Source: SCGC-AAA076-P13 sp964276235 (lineage in GTDB: Bacteria; Pseudomonadota; Gammaproteobacteria; Magnimaribacterales; D2472). Taken from it: DNA of 64,000 nucleotides. The stretch lies in assembly GCA_964276235.1 (NCBI GenBank), contig CAXYEK010000001.1, positions 62,001-126,000 of the forward strand, given 5' to 3'. Of the stretch, positions 32,559 through 41,863 are shown piece by piece. Position 1 is the first letter of the stretch. Each line of letters starts with the position of its first letter. The notes under the pieces were generated by a model. It was not told the DNA's origin. It made no database searches and saw nothing but the letters and a program-made list of their open reading frames with translations. The translations under genes and the position numbers were made by a program.

Positions 32559-34334
32559 CTATTTAGAGCTTAAATTTTTCAATAAAACCTGATCTTCTTC
32601 TGACATGCTCTCTTTTTTAAGGATAAGCTGCTGTAACTCTCTTTTTTCGGCAGATAATATTTCTCGCATATTATACTTTTCTTTTAGTATTTCCTCTCTA
32701 TCTTTTTCAGATTTTGATATTAGGTCAATACAATCCTCCACCATATCCCTTGCATCATCTAGTGAGAGCTTGATTTCTGAGACCAAAGCTTCTCCAAATA
32801 AATTCTTAATTTTTTCATTTTCTATTTGTTCAAACAAAATAGAGGGAGAAGCCTCAGGATTCTCTTTATAAAAGTTTTTCACATCGTTTAAGAACAAGAA
32901 TCTTGAATCTTTTCCGATTAAATCAAAAATTCTATCTTTTGCTAGATTAGGATGCTGAATTAATGCAGTAAATACTCCTAATACAGATTTTTTTATTACT
33001 GTATTTGAATTTCTTTTAACTTCTTCTTGCCTAGGATTACTTTTTTTAGAATATGCATCGCTACCATTAAGAAGTTTGGCAAAATCTAAATCACATATAT
33101 GCCCTACTTCACTTACATAAGCTTCCTTTAGTGTAGGATTCATTATCTTGTTTACCAATGGAACTGCGAATTGTGCAACCATCGATCTCCCTTCAATAGT
33201 TGAAAGATCATCTTGTTCTTTAATAGTACTTAAGAAATAGTCAGAAAATGAAGTTGCCTCATCAGCTAATTTTAAAAATGCATCTTTACCTTTTTCTTTA
33301 ACAAAACTATCAGGGTCATCGCCTGGCTTAAGAAAAATAAAACTCATTCTTATATCTTCTCTTAAAAGAGGGAGAGCATTTTCAACAGCTCTCCATGAGG
33401 CTTTTTGTCCCGCCTCATCCCCATCAAAAACAATATAAATATTATTTGTGTAGCTAAGTATTTTTCTTAACTGTTCTTGTGTAAAAGCTGTTCCTGAAGA
33501 AGCAACTGAATTTTTTATTCCATATTGATGAAGGCCTATTACGTCCATATATCCTTCAACAAGAAATAATGATTCAGGCCGTTTTTCAATTAGCCTTGCC
33601 TCATAAAGACCATAAAGTTCATATTTCTTTTTGTATGTTTTGGTTTCTGGAGAATTTAGATATTTAGCTTGATTGTCTTTGTCTGAAATTAGTCTGCCAC
33701 CAAAAGCAATATGTTCACCTTTTATATTTCTTATTGGGAACATGAGTCTATCTCTAAAGCGATCGTACATATCTCCATTATCATTAGACCCAAAGAGCCC
33801 TGAATCTTCTATGTCTTGTTTTTCATATTTTGATGATATGACTGAATAAAGAGATGGACTTCTCTCCATCGAATAACCTAATTCAAAAAACTTAGCAGTT
33901 TCCCCGCTAATTCCTCTAGCTTTTAGATAGTCTACTGTTTCTTTTCCAGCAGAAGATTTTAATTGTTCAATGAAAATCTCAGTTGCTCTAGTATTTATAT
34001 TTAGGGCGCCTGACACGTCTACTGGTTTTTCTTGCTTAGGAACTTCCATGCCTACATGAGAAGCTAGTAGCTCTATGGCCTCCATAAAATCAAGGCCATC
34101 ATGTTTTCTTAAGAAATGGATAGCATTCCCAGATTCTTTACATCCAAAACAATGGTATGTTCCTGTATCCTCATATACTTTAAAGGATGCAGTTTTTTCT
34201 TCTCCTGAGCCATGAAATGGGCATTTTGCCCAATACGCTCCACCTCTTCTCTCTAATTGCAGTCTTCTTCCAATAATATCAACGATATTCACTGAAGTGA
34301 TTAGGCGATCAATAAAACTAGATGGTATAGACAT
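32559..34334 (-). CDS. dnaG: DNA primase
   Basis: The protein has 591 residues. The CHC2 zinc finger (CPFHGSGEEKTASF ... CFGCKESG, about residues 38-65), the RNA polymerase core with Toprim motifs (VEGYMDVIGLHQYG, FDGDEAGQKA) and a C-terminal DnaB-binding region are visible. It makes RNA primers at the replication fork. ruvX is 2 bp upstream. The C-terminal helical domain is divergent in sequence, as usual. Confidence 0.97.
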   Translation of the reverse strand: MSIPSSFIDRLITSVNIVDIIGRRLQLERRGGAYWAKCPFHGSGEEKTASFKVYEDTGTYHCFGCKESGNAIHFLRKHDGLDFMEAIELLASHVGMEVPKQEKPVDVSGALNINTRATEIFIEQLKSSAGKETVDYLKARGISGETAKFFELGYSMERSPSLYSVISSKYEKQDIEDSGLFGSNDNGDMYDRFRDRLMFPIRNIKGEHIAFGGRLISDKDNQAKYLNSPETKTYKKKYELYGLYEARLIEKRPESLFLVEGYMDVIGLHQYGIKNSVASSGTAFTQEQLRKILSYTNNIYIVFDGDEAGQKASWRAVENALPLLREDIRMSFIFLKPGDDPDSFVKEKGKDAFLKLADEATSFSDYFLSTIKEQDDLSTIEGRSMVAQFAVPLVNKIMNPTLKEAYVSEVGHICDLDFAKLLNGSDAYSKKSNPRQEEVKRNSNTVIKKSVLGVFTALIQHPNLAKDRIFDLIGKDSRFLFLNDVKNFYKENPEASPSILFEQIENEKIKNLFGEALVSEIKLSLDDARDMVEDCIDLISKSEKDREEILKEKYNMREILSAEKRELQQLILKKESMSEEDQVLLKNLSSK

Positions 34335-34336
34335 AA

Positions 34337-34729
34337 TTATTTATTTTTATTAAACCAGTGATCTATTAAGATTTTTGCAGCATGAGCATCAATTAAATCA
34401 GTTTTTAAGTCAGATAGATTTTGTCTAGCCTCGAAGCTAGTAAGTCTCTCATCAACATATTCACATGGAACTTTAGATATTTTTTCTAATTTCTTAAAGA
34501 AAATATTTACCTTCTCCATGATATCACTATCTGATCCATCCATATTTAATGGCTTCCCGACAAGTATTAATTTAGGCTTCCATTCATTTAAAACCGATTC
34601 GATACCCGCCCAATTGATTGTATTATTTTTATTAAAAATAATTTCTAATGGTGAAGATGTTCCAGTTTCTGTTTGACCAACAGCTACTCCAATCTTTTTT
34701 GTTCCAAAATCAAAAGATACTATTTGCAT
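34337..34729 (-). CDS. ruvX: Putative pre-16S rRNA nuclease / Holliday junction resolvase YqgF
   Basis: The protein has 130 residues with an RNase H-like fold. DFGTKKIGVAVG at the N-terminus, LVGKPLNMDGS in the middle and YVDERLTSFEA and DAHAAKILIDHW near the end carry the catalytic Asp/Glu residues of the YqgF family, shown in E. coli to trim pre-16S rRNA. The gene is directly after tonB with no gap and 2 bp before dnaG. Confidence 0.92.
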   Translation of the reverse strand: MQIVSFDFGTKKIGVAVGQTETGTSSPLEIIFNKNNTINWAGIESVLNEWKPKLILVGKPLNMDGSDSDIMEKVNIFFKKLEKISKVPCEYVDERLTSFEARQNLSDLKTDLIDAHAAKILIDHWFNKNK

Positions 34730-35356
34730 TTACTTAGGTGAAAAATTCCAATCTCTAACTATTTCTAAGACACTATATTCATTTAGCATCATTGGGTCAA
34801 AGGGAGCAAAAGGAGCAGCTTCTTCTAAAATATTTATTGCCATGTTGTCTAATAATTTATTTCCTGAAGAAATTAAGATCTCTGATTTAATTAAATTCCC
34901 AAAAGAATCTATAGTAGCCATGACTTGAACTCGACTATCAACATAGTCAATATTTTTTGAAGATATCACTTTATCGCCTGTTGATTCAATATTTCTTTGC
35001 CATAAATTTAAATACATAGCTTCTTCATTGCTTACCAATGAGTTTGCTTGAAGTTTTTTTACTTTATAAGCTTGGTATGTATTTTTCTTAGGGCTAGTGT
35101 CTGTAAGAGATTCTGTTTCTTGATTTTCAGCTATTGATTCCAGCTCAGATTGGCTTTCATAACCAATCATATCCTGAGATGAATTAGCAAACTTTACATT
35201 AATAATTGGGGAATCTTTGGCTAATGGTATTTTATAAAAAGTAGTAAATGTAATTCCAAAAATAAGACAAATATGAAAAATAACGGATAAAACAAAGGAT
35301 TTATTAAGAGTTAAAGATCTTTTACTAACTTTTTGTACTGATGAGATAGAAGTCAT
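34730..35356 (-). CDS. TonB-like energy transducer
   Basis: The protein has 208 residues. One membrane anchor (SFVLSVIFHICLIFGITFTTF, split here over residues about 21-41) with the H residue typical of TonB, a linker of about 70 residues that is not rich in Pro, and a C-terminal TonB domain (DSRVQVMATIDSFGNLIKSEIL ... LDNMAINILEEAAPF). It links the inner-membrane ExbB/ExbD motor to TonB receptors such as those at 14250 and 26906. No exbBD is in the window. gshB overlaps by 4 bp upstream. In Pseudomonas a tonB also lies between gshB and yqgE/ruvX. Confidence 0.82.
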   Translation of the reverse strand: MTSISSVQKVSKRSLTLNKSFVLSVIFHICLIFGITFTTFYKIPLAKDSPIINVKFANSSQDMIGYESQSELESIAENQETESLTDTSPKKNTYQAYKVKKLQANSLVSNEEAMYLNLWQRNIESTGDKVISSKNIDYVDSRVQVMATIDSFGNLIKSEILISSGNKLLDNMAINILEEAAPFAPFDPMMLNEYSVLEIVRDWNFSPK

Positions 35357-36279
35357 AAATCTTTTAGATACTCAGATATTGGATTCTCTCCAGACTGATC
35401 AAATATTTCCCTGGCACAGGTTGGACTTGTGATATTGATTTCAGTTAGCTTATCTCCAATCATATCCATGCCTGCAAAATTAATTCCTTTGGTCATAAGA
35501 AATTTACCAATAACTTCTGCTATTTTCTTTTGAGTGTCAGTAATATCTTTAACAACACCCTTTCCGCCAGCAGCTAAATTACCCTTAAAACTATCCCCTT
35601 GAGGAATTCTTGCTAAAGTTTTATTAAAGGGCTTGCCATGAATAATTAGAACTCTAAAATCTCCATCAAATATATCAGGTAAAAATTCTTGAACCACTAT
35701 TTGAGTTTGTTCGTTATTAGTCATTTCTAAAAGAATATCGAGATTCTCATCTTCCATATCTTCCATCTTAAATATAGATGTTCCGCCCATACCATCAAGG
35801 GGCTTAACAATTACTATTTCTTGATCTACCTGAAACTCAATTATCTTTTGTATATTTGCAGTTATTAAAGTTTTGGGTATAAATTCTTTGAAATGAATTG
35901 CAAAAATCTTTTCATTAAACTCTTTAATTGAATTTGGTTTATTAAAAACCTTAGCTCCCTGCTCTTCTGCCAAACCTAATAAATGCAAGGCATTAATATA
36001 ATCTTCCTCTACAGGAGGATCTTTTCTCATAAAAGTATAAGAAAAAGATGATACCTCTATTGATTCTTTGCTAATGCCTTCAATTTTATTAGATCCTGCA
36101 GCAATAATATTTCTAGAATCTGCAAAAACAATTCCATTTTGAATAAATAAGTCATTCATTTCGGATTGGTATACTTTATAACCCAAAGAAATGGCTTCTT
36201 CCATCATAAAAATAGACGTATCTTTTTTTGGCTTAAGGCCATTAAGGGGATCGGTAATAAAAAGTAATTTTTTAGTCAT
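35353..36279 (-). CDS. gshB: Glutathione synthetase
   Basis: The protein has 308 residues, the usual size. ATP-grasp features include IVKPLDGMGGTSIF, VVQEFLPDIFDGDFRVLIIHGKP and EINITSPTC. It joins gamma-glutamylcysteine and glycine with ATP in the cytoplasm. It lies 2 bp after rsmE and overlaps tonB by 4 bp. Confidence 0.95.
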   Translation of the reverse strand: MTKKLLFITDPLNGLKPKKDTSIFMMEEAISLGYKVYQSEMNDLFIQNGIVFADSRNIIAAGSNKIEGISKESIEVSSFSYTFMRKDPPVEEDYINALHLLGLAEEQGAKVFNKPNSIKEFNEKIFAIHFKEFIPKTLITANIQKIIEFQVDQEIVIVKPLDGMGGTSIFKMEDMEDENLDILLEMTNNEQTQIVVQEFLPDIFDGDFRVLIIHGKPFNKTLARIPQGDSFKGNLAAGGKGVVKDITDTQKKIAEVIGKFLMTKGINFAGMDMIGDKLTEINITSPTCAREIFDQSGENPISEYLKDL

Positions 36280-36281
36280 GG

Positions 36282-37016
36282 TTAAATTCTATCAAATTGA
36301 TTCAGTACTAAAGTTGATATAACAATAGGTGCTGTTTCTGCTCTTAAAACATTATTACCGATTATTCTCATTTTTAAATCTTTATTTTTAAATGTTTCTA
36401 ATTCGGATTCAGAAAATCCTGATTCAGGGCCTGAAATAATACAAACATCTCGCTCTGGTAGAACCTCATTTGCTTTAAAAGTCTCTATTGCTTGAATATC
36501 AAATACATAAACATCTGTTTTATCCTCTAAGCCATCGATTGCATCATTAATATTTAGATACATTTGAGAACCTGGTAAAAAGTTAGATCCGCATTGCTTG
36601 CATGCGTTAATTATCACTTCTTCACATTTTTCCAGCATTTTTAAATGGTCTTTTTTTGCAATACTCTGATCAATCAAATCAGGTTTATAAAAAATAAAAT
36701 CTGATACGCCTATCTCTGACAGCTTTTGAACCATGAAATGAAGGTTCTCTTTCTTTATTAATGGAATTATTGCAGTTAGTTTTTCTTTAAATGGTTCTTT
36801 GCATTCCATTTCAGATATCCGTTCAAGCTGAATTGATTTTCTATTTACCTCTTTGATTCGACAAATTGCAGACAAACCCTTGCCGTCAAAAGCTTCAACT
36901 TCATCATCGACCTTTAATCTCAGTACCTTTATTAGATGATCTGATTGGGATTGATCTAAATCAAATACACTATCTGAACCTGATACTGATTTACAATATA
37001 TTCTATGAATTCTCAC
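36282..37016 (-). CDS. rsmE: 16S rRNA m3U1498 methyltransferase RsmE
   Basis: The protein has 244 residues from a GTG start. An N-terminal PUA-like domain with HLIKVLRLKVDDEVEAFDGKG leads to the SPOUT domain with KLSEIGVSDFIFYKPD, IISGPESGFSESE and the C-terminal knot (NNVLRAETAPIVISTLVL). It methylates U1498 of 16S rRNA with S-adenosylmethionine. It is the first gene of the unit rsmE-gshB-tonB-ruvX-dnaG-rpoD, divergent from the histidine phosphatase by 30 bp. Confidence 0.95.
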   Translation of the reverse strand: MRIHRIYCKSVSGSDSVFDLDQSQSDHLIKVLRLKVDDEVEAFDGKGLSAICRIKEVNRKSIQLERISEMECKEPFKEKLTAIIPLIKKENLHFMVQKLSEIGVSDFIFYKPDLIDQSIAKKDHLKMLEKCEEVIINACKQCGSNFLPGSQMYLNINDAIDGLEDKTDVYVFDIQAIETFKANEVLPERDVCIISGPESGFSESELETFKNKDLKMRIIGNNVLRAETAPIVISTLVLNQFDRI

Positions 37017-37046
37017 AACCTCATTATAGCTATAGCTTGTATATAA

Positions 37047-37610
37047 ATGTCAGAGATAAATTTAATATTAATCAGGCACGGTGAAGCCGCACAAGCATGG
37101 GGAGATGATCCTGATCCAGGGCTCAGTGAAAACGGTATTGATCAAGCCAAGTTATTAATCTCTAATTCAGAATTACCGCCTCTTAAAAATTACAAATTCG
37201 TATCTAGTCCTAAATCTAGAGCCTTGATGACGGCAAGTCCTCTTGAACAAGAATATAAAAAAGATTTATCTATAGATTCAATATTCTCTGAAATACCTTC
37301 TGGTGATATCGAAGCATCAAGAAAAAGAGAATGGTTAACAAATATTATGAAAATGGATATAAGAGAACTTCCCAAGGAAGTTAGTGAGTGGAGAGAAAAG
37401 ATATTACATAAATCACTTTCCTTGACTGAAAATACAGTTGTATTTACTCATTTCATGGTAATAAACAGTATTGTTGGGATGCTGGTAAATCATCCAAATC
37501 TTCTTTACTTTTATCCTGACTACACATCTGTAACAAAAATAATTATTAAAGATGGAAAGGTTAATGAATTTTTTATTGGTGGTGAGAAAAAAACTCCTAT
37601 AAATCTCTAA
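37047..37610 (+). CDS. SixA-like histidine phosphatase family protein
   Basis: The protein has 187 residues of the phosphoglycerate mutase superfamily: LILIRHGEAAQAW at the N-terminus carries the catalytic RHG, followed by SSPKSRALMTASPL and VVFTHFMVINSIVG with the second His. SixA dephosphorylates phospho-histidine; this protein could act on other phosphates. It is longer than E. coli SixA (161). Confidence 0.8.
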   Translation: MSEINLILIRHGEAAQAWGDDPDPGLSENGIDQAKLLISNSELPPLKNYKFVSSPKSRALMTASPLEQEYKKDLSIDSIFSEIPSGDIEASRKREWLTNIMKMDIRELPKEVSEWREKILHKSLSLTENTVVFTHFMVINSIVGMLVNHPNLLYFYPDYTSVTKIIIKDGKVNEFFIGGEKKTPINL

Positions 37611-37673
37611 AAAGCTATTGAGCAATTTTTAAACAGATGTAAACTTATAGCTCTTTCTAATTATTTATTCATT

Positions 37674-37940
37674 TTGGCAGATAAAAAAAATTCTTTTGAT
37701 AGCTATTCAAAAAAACCTCTTAAAGATGAGGTTAGAAAAGCAATGAAAAGATATTTTTCTCAGTTAGATCAAAAAAATGTTCCTATTGATGTATATCAAC
37801 TAGTACTTAATGAAATTGAACCTCCTTTATTAAATTCAGTAATGAGATTTTCGAATAATAATCAATCCAAAGCATCCAGAATACTGGGTATTAATAGAAC
37901 TACTCTTAGAACTAAATTAAAAAAATATAAAATAAAATAA
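37674..37940 (+). CDS. fis: Fis family DNA-binding protein
   Basis: The protein has 88 residues from a TTG (an ATT just before it is an alternative). The C-terminal helix-turn-helix NQSKASRILGINRTTLRTKL is that of Fis; the first helices (DVYQLVLNEIEPPLLNSVM) also match. Fis (98 residues in E. coli) bends DNA and controls rRNA and nucleoid structure. In many gammaproteobacteria dusB-fis or fis-purH are adjacent; here purH begins on the fis stop codon. No dusB precedes. Confidence 0.9.
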   Translation: MADKKNSFDSYSKKPLKDEVRKAMKRYFSQLDQKNVPIDVYQLVLNEIEPPLLNSVMRFSNNNQSKASRILGINRTTLRTKLKKYKIK

Positions 37941-39481
37941 TGCATTCAATTAAACCAAAAACAGCTCTTATAAGTCTTTCTGATAAATCAGGTTTGGATG
38001 AACTTGTCTTATTTCTTGTTTCAGAAAATGTAAAGATCTTATCTACTGGTGGAACTTACAAAGCCATTAAAGAAATAACATCAGAAGTCATTGAGGTATC
38101 TGACTTTACTGGTTTTGAAGAAATGATGGATGGAAGAGTTAAGACGCTTCATCCAAAAATTCATGCTGGAATTCTTGCAAGAAGAGACACTGATTTAGAA
38201 GTACTTAAAGAAAGAGGTTACGAAACTATTGATTTGGTAATAGTTAATCTATACCCATTTAAAGAAACCATTTCTGGTGATTGCTCTTTTGAAGAAGCTA
38301 TAGAGAAAATAGATATTGGTGGTCCTACGATGATTAGATCTGCTGCAAAAAACTTTAAAGATGTTGCAGTAGTTTCTAGTCCGAATGACTACTCAAGGTT
38401 GATTGAAGAATGGAAAAATGAGGACGGTATTTCTTTTAATTTTAGAAAAGAATTATCACAGAAAGTGTTTCATTTAATGGCTGACTATAATTTATCTATT
38501 TCAAACTACCTTAAAGGTGAATCTGACAGCGAATTGCCTGATTATGATATTGAAAAAACTGTTTCTCTTAGATACGGAGAAAACCCTCATCAATCTGCAA
38601 ACTTGCTAACTTTTGCAAATCTAAAGCATAAAAATATTGCAAATGCTGACATCCTTCAAGGAAAAGAACTTTCATATAATAATATTGTTGATGCTGATGC
38701 TGCTTGGGAATGTGTGAGAGCATTTGATGATCCTGCATGCGTAATAGTAAAACATGCCAATCCATGTGGTGTGGCAGAATCAGATTCTATTGGCGGCGCT
38801 TATGATTTAGCATTTAAGACAGATCCTACTTCAGCTTTTGGTGGAATTATTGCCTTGAATAGAAAATTAGATACTAAAACAGCTGAAGAAATAAATAGCA
38901 GGCAATTCGTTGAAGTGATTCTTGCTACAGATTATGAAGAAGGAGCTTTGGCTGAGTTTGCCAAAAAGAAAAATGTAAGGGTTCTCAAAGTAGACTTAGA
39001 ACAAGATAATCCCTATCCAGGCGTTATTAAAAAAGTTTCTGGTGGGATACTAATTCAAAGTGATGATACTTATTCAGTTCTCCAAGAAAATCTAAAGTGC
39101 GTTACTAAAAGACAACCAACAGTTGAAGAAATTAATGATTTAATGTTTGCTTGGAGAGTTGCTAAGTTTGTGAAGAGCAATGCTATTGTCTATGTTAAAA
39201 ATCGACAAACTATTGGTATAGGTGCTGGTCAAATGAGTCGAGTTATCAGTGCTGATATTGCAAATTTAAAAGCTAAAGAAGAAGGTTTAGAAGTAACAGG
39301 TGCGGTCATGGCTTCGGATGCCTTTTTCCCATTTAGAGATGGAATTGATAAAGCTGCTTCAAGTGGAATTGCAGCGATAATTCAACCTGGAGGCTCTATG
39401 AGAGATGAAGAAGTTATAGCAGCAGCTGATGAAAATGATATAGCTATGGTATTTACAAGTACGAGGCATTTTAGACACTAA
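37940..39481 (+). CDS. purH: Bifunctional AICAR transformylase / IMP cyclohydrolase
   Basis: The protein has 513 residues. The MGS-like IMP cyclohydrolase domain (about 1-190; LISLSDKSGLDELV, STGGTYKAI, DGRVKTLHPKIHAGIL) precedes the AICAR transformylase domain with the catalytic VKHANPCGVA and SDAFFPFRDG. It catalyses the last two steps of IMP synthesis. It overlaps fis by one base (TAATG), and purD overlaps its stop by one base, so all three are one operon. Confidence 0.97.
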   Translation: MHSIKPKTALISLSDKSGLDELVLFLVSENVKILSTGGTYKAIKEITSEVIEVSDFTGFEEMMDGRVKTLHPKIHAGILARRDTDLEVLKERGYETIDLVIVNLYPFKETISGDCSFEEAIEKIDIGGPTMIRSAAKNFKDVAVVSSPNDYSRLIEEWKNEDGISFNFRKELSQKVFHLMADYNLSISNYLKGESDSELPDYDIEKTVSLRYGENPHQSANLLTFANLKHKNIANADILQGKELSYNNIVDADAAWECVRAFDDPACVIVKHANPCGVAESDSIGGAYDLAFKTDPTSAFGGIIALNRKLDTKTAEEINSRQFVEVILATDYEEGALAEFAKKKNVRVLKVDLEQDNPYPGVIKKVSGGILIQSDDTYSVLQENLKCVTKRQPTVEEINDLMFAWRVAKFVKSNAIVYVKNRQTIGIGAGQMSRVISADIANLKAKEEGLEVTGAVMASDAFFPFRDGIDKAASSGIAAIIQPGGSMRDEEVIAAADENDIAMVFTSTRHFRH

Positions 39482-40749
39482 TGCAAATTCTTGTTATTGG
39501 TTCTGGCGGGAGAGAACATGCTCTGGCATGGAAATCAGCTCAAGATGAATCAGTATCTAATGTTTTTGTTTGTCCCGGAAATGCAGGAACAGCACTAGAA
39601 AATAAAGTGACTAATATTTCTCTTGATGCCAATAACTTTGAAGTTATAGAAACCTTTTGTAAAGAAGAGAATATAGAACTAGTGATTATTGGTCCTGAGC
39701 AACCGCTTGTTATGGGTATGACTGATTACCTTCAAAGCAAGGGCATTAATACTTTTGGACCTTCTCAAGCTGCAGCACAATTAGAGGGCTCTAAAACTTT
39801 CTCAAAAGACTTCTTCGTTAAGTACGGCATACCAACTGCTGGCTATGCTTCGTTTAATGATTATGATTCTTCAAAAAATCATCTCGATATTATTTCATAT
39901 CCTACTGTAGTAAAAGCAGATGGCCTGGCAGCCGGTAAAGGCGTCATTATTTGCAATAACAAAGAAGAAGCATTAATGGCTCTGGATAGTATTTTTAAAG
40001 ATCAAGCCTTTGGCGAGGCTGGAAGTAGAGTTGTTATCGAAGATTTTTTAGAGGGCGAAGAAGCTTCTTTCATTGCTGTTGTTAGTAAAGATAAAATTAT
40101 CCCACTCGCAACTAGCCAAGATCACAAAGCAGTTGGTGAAGGCGATGTTGGATTAAATACTGGTGGAATGGGGGCCTATAGTCCTGCTCCAATTGTTGAT
40201 GAGCATATTCATCAAAAAATTATTAATGAGGTTATGAGGCCAACTATGGATGGTCTTATTGCTGAAGGTTCTCCTTATTTAGGTTTTCTTTATGCAGGGT
40301 TAATGATTAAAAACGGTGAGCTAAAAGTTTTGGAATTCAATTGTCGATTTGGCGATCCAGAAACTCAACCAATTTTAATCAGGCTAAAGTCTAGTTTAGT
40401 AGAGCTATGTCTTGCTGCTATAAATGATGAGATGGATTCTTATAAAATTGATTGGACTTCTAAACATGCTTGCGGAGTTGTCATAGCATCAGATGGATAT
40501 CCTGAGAGTTATGAGTCAAATAAAGAAGTTATCCTTCCAGCAACTTCAGATGCAGACGTAAAACTATTTCATGCAGGAACAAAATTAGTTGATCAAAAAG
40601 TTATGACTTCTGGTGGGAGAGTTTTTTGCGCTACAGCATTGGGTGAAGATTTGAAAACTGCCCAATCTAAAGCTTATAATCTAGTTGATAGCGTCTCCTT
40701 TGAAGGTGCTTTTCATAGAAGAGATATCGGTTTTAAAGGAATTAAATGA
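39481..40749 (+). CDS. purD: Phosphoribosylamine-glycine ligase
   Basis: The protein has 422 residues with an ATP-grasp fold. GSGGREHALAWK at the N-terminus, VVKADGLAAGKGVIIC, and FNCRFGDPETQ are diagnostic. It forms GAR in purine synthesis. Translational coupling on both sides (TAATG with purH, ATGA with coq7). Confidence 0.97.
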   Translation: MQILVIGSGGREHALAWKSAQDESVSNVFVCPGNAGTALENKVTNISLDANNFEVIETFCKEENIELVIIGPEQPLVMGMTDYLQSKGINTFGPSQAAAQLEGSKTFSKDFFVKYGIPTAGYASFNDYDSSKNHLDIISYPTVVKADGLAAGKGVIICNNKEEALMALDSIFKDQAFGEAGSRVVIEDFLEGEEASFIAVVSKDKIIPLATSQDHKAVGEGDVGLNTGGMGAYSPAPIVDEHIHQKIINEVMRPTMDGLIAEGSPYLGFLYAGLMIKNGELKVLEFNCRFGDPETQPILIRLKSSLVELCLAAINDEMDSYKIDWTSKHACGVVIASDGYPESYESNKEVILPATSDADVKLFHAGTKLVDQKVMTSGGRVFCATALGEDLKTAQSKAYNLVDSVSFEGAFHRRDIGFKGIK

Positions 40750-41381
40750 GTTTTATAAATAGTATTGTTAATGAATTCGATATTGCATTAAAAACGCTTT
40801 CGAATAAAAAACCTGGCACTGGTCGATCATATCCTCCTGGTCCTATTGAAAAAAATACAGAAGAATTAACAAAAAAAGAAAAGAGACTTTCTATTCAGAT
40901 GATGCGTGTGAACCTTGCTGGCGAAGTTGCAGCTCAAGCTCTTTACAGAGGTCAGTCGCTTGTTTGCAAAGATTCAAAAATTAAGGAGCACCTTATTGAA
41001 GCTGGTGAAGAAGAAACTGATCATTTGGTATGGTGTAAAAAACGTCTTGATGAACTTGAAGGAAGCGGCTCTATTTTAAATCCTGTTTGGTATGCTGGTT
41101 CGTTTGCTATTGGCGCTATATTTGGCAGATTTGGAGAAAAAGTTAGCCTAGGTTTTGTTGAAGAAACTGAAAAACAAGTTGTTGCACATATTGACAGGCA
41201 TCTTGATAGAATTTCACCTAAAGATAAGGAAACAATAGAAATATTAAAAACCATGAGAGAAGATGAGGATCTTCATGCTCAGCAAGCGGTAGATAATGGT
41301 GGTGAAGAATTAAAAATTCCAGTAAAGCAAATTATGAGATTTACAGCAAAAATGATGACTTCATCAAGTAAATATGTATGA
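40746..41381 (+). CDS. coq7: Demethoxyubiquinone hydroxylase Coq7/UbiF-type di-iron enzyme
   Basis: The protein has 211 residues. Two sets of ExxH-type metal ligands, GEVAAQALYRGQ, EEETDHLVWC and EDEDLHAQQA, form the ferritin-like di-iron centre. It hydroxylates a ubiquinone precursor; Coq7 replaces UbiF in many gammaproteobacteria. It overlaps purD by 4 bp and the next gene by 4 bp. Confidence 0.92.
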   Translation: MSFINSIVNEFDIALKTLSNKKPGTGRSYPPGPIEKNTEELTKKEKRLSIQMMRVNLAGEVAAQALYRGQSLVCKDSKIKEHLIEAGEEETDHLVWCKKRLDELEGSGSILNPVWYAGSFAIGAIFGRFGEKVSLGFVEETEKQVVAHIDRHLDRISPKDKETIEILKTMREDEDLHAQQAVDNGGEELKIPVKQIMRFTAKMMTSSSKYV

Positions 41382-41860
41382 TTCGTTCATTTTTTTTAAT
41401 TTGCCTTCTTAGTTTAAATTTATCTGCAGAAAATAACGAAAAAGCTTTAAATGAAACTCTTCTAAATTTTTGGGAAGCAAGAAATTCTAGAGATTTTGAA
41501 ACGATTTTCTTCTATGAGAGTAAAGTTGGGGCCATTACTGGTTCGTCATCTGAAAATCATTTTTATGAAGATCCACCACCTGATTTTGAATCAGTTGTGG
41601 ATTATTACTCTAGGGTTGAATCAAATGTTGTCCCTTCTAATGTCAAAATAATAAAGCTCTCTGAAAATGTATATCTTACTTTGTATTACCTCACTGGCAG
41701 TTATAAATATTCAAATGGGAAAGTAAATGATGAATATCAGGCAAGAGTTTCAAATATTTGGTTGTATGAAGATGGAGGTTTTAAGCTGTTCTATAAAAAT
41801 TTTAATAAATTAAAAAAAGAACTTAAGCCTATGGATATAATTGCTTATCCGATGGAGTAA
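41378..41860 (+). CDS. Secreted NTF2/SnoaL-like protein, unknown
   Basis: The protein has 160 residues with a signal peptide (MIRSFFLICLLSLNLSA). The mature part, starting with ALNETLLNFWEARNSRDFETI and continuing with beta strands (VYLTLYYLTGSY), is like DUF4440/SnoaL proteins with a cone-shaped barrel. It overlaps coq7 by 4 bp. Function unknown. Confidence 0.6.
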   Translation: MIRSFFLICLLSLNLSAENNEKALNETLLNFWEARNSRDFETIFFYESKVGAITGSSSENHFYEDPPPDFESVVDYYSRVESNVVPSNVKIIKLSENVYLTLYYLTGSYKYSNGKVNDEYQARVSNIWLYEDGGFKLFYKNFNKLKKELKPMDIIAYPME

Positions 41861-41863
41861 AAT